64,000 nt of DNA from Oceanihabitans iliipiscarium. Its GTDB lineage: Bacteria > Bacteroidota > Bacteroidia > Flavobacteriales > Flavobacteriaceae. A program made the position numbers and the translations under genes. Each line of letters opens with the position of its first letter. Within the stretch, counting starts at the first letter, position 1. The DNA lies in NCBI RefSeq assembly GCF_042686125.1, contig NZ_JBHUOV010000002.1:62001-126000 (forward strand), read 5' to 3'. The notes under the pieces were generated by a model. The model worked only from the letters and a program-made list of their open reading frames with translations, was not told the origin of the DNA and searched no databases. Shown piece after piece: positions 59,826-64,000 of this stretch.

Positions 59826-61106
59826 TTAATTATTAGAGATGTACTCTTGTATGGCTTGAGTAATTAACGATTTAAGCTCTTCCCATTTTGATTCGTTTCC
59901 TGTAAAAGTTCCATCCATATTAGATATAATGAAGAATCCTGAAGTGCCGTCTTGATTTAGTTGTATATGTGTTGACACCCCTAAACTATTACCCCCATGT
60001 ATTAAAGACCCTTCTTTTATATACCATAGCAAGCCATGATTTTCGGCAAAACCAGTAGGCACAACACCATGTGCTAATTGTTCAGTAAATAATAAATCGT
60101 AATAGTTGCTAGGGAATAAAACAGATGCTTCACCTCTGGCTCCTTTCATCATATCGAGTAGATAATTACTCATATCGTCGCTATTGCTATATAAGCCCCC
60201 TTCTACGTAGCCATGATTTGCATATCTAGGGAAAGGTGCATTCGCATCGTAGTATTGAGTGGCCATATTCTGAAAATCAACCGCATTTACATCAAAGGTA
60301 GAATTGGTCATTTGTAAAGGGTTTAGAATATAATTTGCCACATACTCATCAAAAGATTGGCCAGACACATATTCAATAATGTAACCCAACAATGTTACTG
60401 CATCATTTGAGTACGCCCAAGTGTCACCAGGCGCTGCATCTAAATAGTTGTCTAAACTGTAGAGTTCACCATTTTCATCAAAAATTTCTGACACATAATC
60501 TTCTAAATCAACTTGATCCATTTGTTGGATACCTAAATCGTTTACCAAAATACTAGCCAAAGGCGTTGTAATATCTTCGCCTAGTAAGATATAGTAGTTA
60601 CTTGCAATATATGTTGAAGGAACATCTACAATTCCAGAAGTATGAGTGACTAGATGCTTGATCTTAATATCAGAACCTGGCTGTTTAGGATTAATGATTG
60701 GTATAGGTAGTAAATCGTTAATATTAGTCTCCAGATTAAAATAGCCTTGAGCGATTGCTTTTGCTGTTGCTGCACCAACAAAAGTTTTGCTTACAGATGC
60801 CAAATTATTTAAAGTCTGGTTAGTATAAGGGATTCGATTAGCAATGTTTGCATAGCCAAAAGATTCTTGAAATACTTTATTATTTCCTAAACTAACATTT
60901 ACTGAAAAACCTGGAACATCAATACTGTTACCCAAGTTCTCTAAATACGATGATAAATCATCGGTTGTAACGATGTTCTGTGGTAAAGGTGAACTAGATG
61001 CTGCGTCGTCATTATTAGTACATGATGTTAGTAAACTTAAAATAATTAGCGCTAAGCATGTGATTTGTTTGGTTAAAGTTATCATTATTGTCGTTTTTTG
61101 ATTCAT
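59826..61106 (-). CDS. Beta-lactamase-family serine hydrolase lipoprotein
   Basis: This is a 426-aa lipoprotein (LSLLTSCTNNDD). An alternative ATG at 61085 gives a shorter leader. Active-site motifs: SVSKTFVGAAT (SxxK, about 84-94), YSNDAVTLLGYI (YxN) and HGGNSLGVS (HxG). IKHLVTHTSGIVD is the usual class C-type context. It likely acts at the cell surface on peptides or esters. The TolB/TPR/AraC regulator gene is 109 bp upstream on the same strand and may control it. Confidence 0.88.
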   Translation of the reverse strand: MNQKTTIMITLTKQITCLALIILSLLTSCTNNDDAASSSPLPQNIVTTDDLSSYLENLGNSIDVPGFSVNVSLGNNKVFQESFGYANIANRIPYTNQTLNNLASVSKTFVGAATAKAIAQGYFNLETNINDLLPIPIINPKQPGSDIKIKHLVTHTSGIVDVPSTYIASNYYILLGEDITTPLASILVNDLGIQQMDQVDLEDYVSEIFDENGELYSLDNYLDAAPGDTWAYSNDAVTLLGYIIEYVSGQSFDEYVANYILNPLQMTNSTFDVNAVDFQNMATQYYDANAPFPRYANHGYVEGGLYSNSDDMSNYLLDMMKGARGEASVLFPSNYYDLLFTEQLAHGVVPTGFAENHGLLWYIKEGSLIHGGNSLGVSTHIQLNQDGTSGFFIISNMDGTFTGNESKWEELKSLITQAIQEYISNN

Positions 61107-61215
61107 AAAAAATTATGATGCAAAAGTGCATACCATAGGCATACGCATCGTTCGACATTATGATTTAGAACCTCTTTATGTGAAATTCGGAACTTTATTT
61201 AATAAAAGAGCGCTT

Positions 61216-63006
61216 CTAATTTTGTGATTTCACCCATTTGCTTGGTGTCATCCCTGTTTCTTTTTTGAAGAATGTATTAAAAACAGTTTTAGAATTGAAA
61301 CCACTATCGTAGGCTAAGCCAAGAATAGTGAGGTGTTTAAATTTAGGGTTTAAAGCCATTGATTTAAAATGCAGCAATCTAAACTTATTTATATAATCAT
61401 TGAAATTGACCCCAAAAGATTCATTGATAAGGTAAGAAATTTTATTAGGATTAAGCTGTAAGGCTTCAGCAAGACTAATTAAGTTAAGCTTAGGGTTTAA
61501 GTATGGTTTTTCATCTTCAAAATAAGCTATAAGCTTTTCCTTCAATACTTTTAATTGTTCTGCATCTAAAGTATTTGTCTTCGTTTTATCATTATGCATT
61601 GATAACTTGATGTCTGAAAGCAATAGATTTGATTGATGCAATTGAGAAAAGCCTTTTAATTTACGTAATGGTATTAAAAAAGGCTCTTGTCTAAAATTAA
61701 TAATTTGTCCGCGTTTTTGGTTTACTTTGTCCTGCAACATCGAAAATGCTAATTCTTTATGTTTTGAATTCGCTAGAATGTACAAGTTGTATGGTGCTAA
61801 ATTATTTTCTGTGATGTTATTGTTTGAACATTCTTCTAAGAATGCTACTGGAATTGTTGTATCCTTATTATTAATAACTTGGAACAGCAGTGTTTTTTCA
61901 TAATTATTTGGCTTAGCTATGATGGCGTCTTCAAACTCTTTTTGCCTATTTAACCATATATAACAATAACATTGTAAATGATGTGCCAGCTCTAATTCTG
62001 GATTTAGATATAGTGCATAATTTATACTCTCAAGCGCTTTATTAAACTTTTTTTGATAATAATAAATATGAGCCAAAGTGTAATGATTATTCGCAGATAA
62101 TGGGTCGACAGCTAATAATTTATTAGCATACATTGTAGCATAATCAAAAAATCCTAATGCCATGAATAATTCAGACATAGCTTCTAGTCCATCTGTATGA
62201 TTTGGGTTTATTTCTAATACTTGGTTAATATGCCCATAAGCGTTTTTAAAATCCCATTCGCCCCAAAAAGACTTCCCAACAAATGAGAGTGGATATTCTG
62301 GAAGCGTAGTATCTATTTCTTTAGCAATTAAAAAGTTATTTAATGCTAAATCCATTGCTTCTTTATAAGGCATATCTCCCCACATAGCTAACAAACCATA
62401 GCATTGTAAATTTGCGTAATAGGCTTTTGCGTAGTTTTTATCTAGAGCAATAGCTTTATTGTAGTATGATATGGCTAGTTTAATGTTTTCGGCAGTCCAT
62501 TTTAATTGAAGTGAGCGTCCTCTTAAAAATAACTGATAGGCATTTATATTATTTGTAGGTTCATTAACTAAATGTTTTTGTATTTCGAGGTGACCAAAAT
62601 TTTCTCGTATTAGATTTGCTATACAAAGGCTTATTTCATCTTGAAGTTCAAAAACATCCTCTAAATTTCTATCAAAATTCTGAGACCAAATATGAAAACC
62701 ATCTGTTGTTCTTATTAATTGAGCAGTAATACGAATTTTTTTTTTGAATATTCTAATACTGCCTTCAAGAACCGTAGCAACTCCCAATTCATTTCCGATG
62801 TGACGCACATCAATATTTTTATTTTTAAAGGCAAATGAAGATGTTCTAGAGGTTACTTTTAAGCCCTTTACTTTAGTAAGCGCATTAATAATTTCTTCTG
62901 TAATACCATCACAAAAGTATTCATTATCAATATGACTACTCATATTGACAAAAGGCAATACTGCTATAGATTTTTGGTTAATCAAAGAATTGTTTTGAGA
63001 AAACAA
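61216..63006 (-). CDS. TolB-like/TPR/AraC one-component regulator
   Basis: This 596-aa soluble protein has three parts. The N-terminal KSIAVLPFVNMSSHIDNEYF ... VLEGSIRIFKKKIRITAQLI is the TolB/FlgO-like domain found in adenylate-cyclase-type regulators. TPR repeats follow (about 150-400), and a C-terminal AraC HTH (LNPNKISYLINESFGVNF ... LGLAYDSGFNSKTVFNTFFK). It starts with TTG at 63006, needed to include the first strand. It may sense proteins or peptides and act on nearby hydrolase genes. Confidence 0.85.
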   Translation of the reverse strand: MFSQNNSLINQKSIAVLPFVNMSSHIDNEYFCDGITEEIINALTKVKGLKVTSRTSSFAFKNKNIDVRHIGNELGVATVLEGSIRIFKKKIRITAQLIRTTDGFHIWSQNFDRNLEDVFELQDEISLCIANLIRENFGHLEIQKHLVNEPTNNINAYQLFLRGRSLQLKWTAENIKLAISYYNKAIALDKNYAKAYYANLQCYGLLAMWGDMPYKEAMDLALNNFLIAKEIDTTLPEYPLSFVGKSFWGEWDFKNAYGHINQVLEINPNHTDGLEAMSELFMALGFFDYATMYANKLLAVDPLSANNHYTLAHIYYYQKKFNKALESINYALYLNPELELAHHLQCYCYIWLNRQKEFEDAIIAKPNNYEKTLLFQVINNKDTTIPVAFLEECSNNNITENNLAPYNLYILANSKHKELAFSMLQDKVNQKRGQIINFRQEPFLIPLRKLKGFSQLHQSNLLLSDIKLSMHNDKTKTNTLDAEQLKVLKEKLIAYFEDEKPYLNPKLNLISLAEALQLNPNKISYLINESFGVNFNDYINKFRLLHFKSMALNPKFKHLTILGLAYDSGFNSKTVFNTFFKKETGMTPSKWVKSQN

Positions 63007-63066
63007 AAGTATAAAAACTTAAAAAAAATTAAAGTAAATCCTTTTAAATCTTTGCGCAATACTGCA

Positions 63067-63107
63067 TTCTACACACACTATCTTACCTACTACTGTAAGG
63101 CATCAAA
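63067..63107. repeat. Diverged intergenic repeat, copy B
   Basis: Partner of 49894-49935; see that entry. Located directly beside a terminator. Confidence 0.3.
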
Positions 63108-63110
63108 AAA

Positions 63111-63138
63111 AAAGCCTATCAATTTTTTGATAGGCTTT
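63111..63138 (-). terminator. Strong terminator of the right-edge gene
   Basis: Perfect 12-bp stem AAAGCCTATCAA / TTGATAGGCTTT with a 4-nt loop; on the minus strand it is followed by nine T. It ends the transcript of the partial gene at 63276. Confidence 0.85.
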
Positions 63139-63275
63139 AATACAAAATAATATGTACCATTCAACTACAGTGTAGTTTGAATCTAATTTTTTCATGTTTC
63201 TTTTTTTTGGTTATATGTATAAAACAATTCAACCTTTAAAACTCCTGATTTTTTTTAGTTTTTTTTAATACATAA

Positions 63276-64000
63276 TTAAATTTTTGTCATGGCTTCTAAA
63301 CTATTACTTGCATAATTAGCCCCAAAATTAGCATCAATATCTAAAGATTCTTCACGTCCTAATGTATAAACTAAACTATTAACTCCTGCTTCTGTATAAC
63401 ACAAAACAAGATCTGCCAGCATATTATAAGCCCCTTTAGTTTTTTTAGCTGAAGTGGTTAACTCACTATAACTACGAGAGGCGAAATCTGAACAATCCAC
63501 AACTTTAGATTGATTATTAATGTAACTTTTACCTGATATGACTTGACATCCTGCTGAGAAGTTAGTGCTCCCAATACCAGACCAATGAATGTTTATAGAA
63601 TTATTTACTCGGATACCTAGAGGTGTGCCGTTTCTGTCTGTCATATCTAAGTCTTTTGACGTTAGTGAGTTATCATTATTCCAGTCTCTCAGTACAAGAA
63701 CACCTTCAGGCACTAAAGGTTTTGCTGCTCTGTAAATCTTTTTTTCAACCCAAACCTTATGCCATCCAAAACGGTAAAGATGCTGTCCTTCTACTAAGAA
63801 GGGTTCATCTTTTCGTCCAGCCATACGCACACTTGGGTCTGTTGATCCCCAAAATTTAAATACTTGTCCGTTAACCAATAAAACAAAAATATCATCATTT
63901 TTACGATCATGTACAGGCTGATCTTGATTGCGTCTTATGCCTATAAGATGTATTTCATTTTGGTCAAAATTCCAATCTTCAATCTTTCTTGTTGAATAGG
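63276..64000 (-). CDS. Truncated large protein with YkuD-like His...SxGC signature, 5' partial
   Basis: The frame is open to the right edge (reading TRKIEDWNFDQNEIHLIGIR upstream), so this is the C-terminal ~240 aa of a longer protein. Motifs: VLVLRDWNNDNSL and NIHWSGIGSTNFSAGCQVI, a His followed by Ser-x-Gly-Cys as in L,D-transpeptidase/carboxypeptidase (YkuD) active sites. Similar domains occur in Bacteroidota peptidoglycan- and phage-related proteins (from memory). Catalysis is a hypothesis; a terminator follows at 63111. Confidence 0.55.
   Translation of the reverse strand, partial: YSTRKIEDWNFDQNEIHLIGIRRNQDQPVHDRKNDDIFVLLVNGQVFKFWGSTDPSVRMAGRKDEPFLVEGQHLYRFGWHKVWVEKKIYRAAKPLVPEGVLVLRDWNNDNSLTSKDLDMTDRNGTPLGIRVNNSINIHWSGIGSTNFSAGCQVISGKSYINNQSKVVDCSDFASRSYSELTTSAKKTKGAYNMLADLVLCYTEAGVNSLVYTLGREESLDIDANFGANYASNSLEAMTKI

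Noticed and set aside
63103..63195. 30-codon minus-strand ORF starting MKKLDSNYTVVEW
   Set aside because: It runs through the strong terminator hairpin at 63111-63138, so translation of the whole frame is unlikely; a short peptide before the hairpin cannot be excluded.
1..64000. tRNA and rRNA genes
   Set aside because: Reading of intergenic regions showed no TTCGAATCC-type loop with matching arms and no rRNA-like conserved blocks; a covariance-model scan would be decisive.

Overview
The window is AT-rich DNA from a Bacteroidota bacterium, most likely a marine member of the Flavobacteriaceae. The evidence is Bacteroidota-type promoter boxes (TAnnTTTG), many Sec and lipoprotein signal peptides of flavobacterial style, and family-typical genes such as bshA, a fused alpha/beta 2-oxoacid dehydrogenase E1, a MutS2 without Smr domain, and DUF4266/DUF3570 proteins. 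The genus is inference only. No rRNA, tRNA, CRISPR array or complete insertion sequence was seen. Both edges cut a gene.

Left part (1-11430): two Fe-S oxidoreductase-type genes, a conserved hypothetical and serB run in one direction. They are followed by a tight redox/envelope operon (thioredoxin-like, ApbE FMN transferase, Cys-tailed DUF4266 lipoprotein, DUF3570 barrel), then a GH3/beta-lactamase fusion and bshA. Middle left (11560-23290): a large FAD/Fe-S dehydrogenase, aroC, a dicarboxylate/amino-acid symporter, and a five-gene coupled cluster (GshB-like ATP-grasp, mercaptopyruvate sulfurtransferase-like, FkbM methyltransferase, N-formylglutamate amidohydrolase, QEGLA/MATCAP-type metalloprotease).

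Middle (23400-45970): mostly housekeeping, namely mutS2, ung, a tight minus-strand operon (2OG oxygenase, SUI1/eIF1-like factor, DUF1835 protein, nucleoside phosphorylase, soluble substrate-binding protein), the 2-oxoacid dehydrogenase E1, an S9 peptidase, a lone ExbD, a helicase, a PLP dehydratase, an MscS channel and a YqaA-type protein. Between ExbD and the helicase are two very small minus-strand ORFs (28 and 44 codons) that end at a strong terminator; they are the best small-gene candidates.

Accessory part (45970-50050): about 890 bp without convincing genes, carrying an 11-bp GC-richer tandem repeat, then a minus-strand trio (DUF2188, a 319-aa unknown, a zinc-ribbon protein) divergent from an AbiL/RloA-like AAA ATPase. 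This looks like a small defence-type module and is the main candidate for an undescribed system.

Right part (50050-64000): an HxlR regulator faces a nitroreductase/cupin operon, with two nearly identical 17-bp palindromes in the shared promoter region. Further on are an SDR and a luciferase-like oxidoreductase, an AraC regulator, a MarC protein, two serine hydrolases, an NmrA-type SDR, an outer-membrane barrel, a TolB-like/TPR/AraC regulator, and a 5'-truncated gene with a YkuD-like His...SxGC signature.
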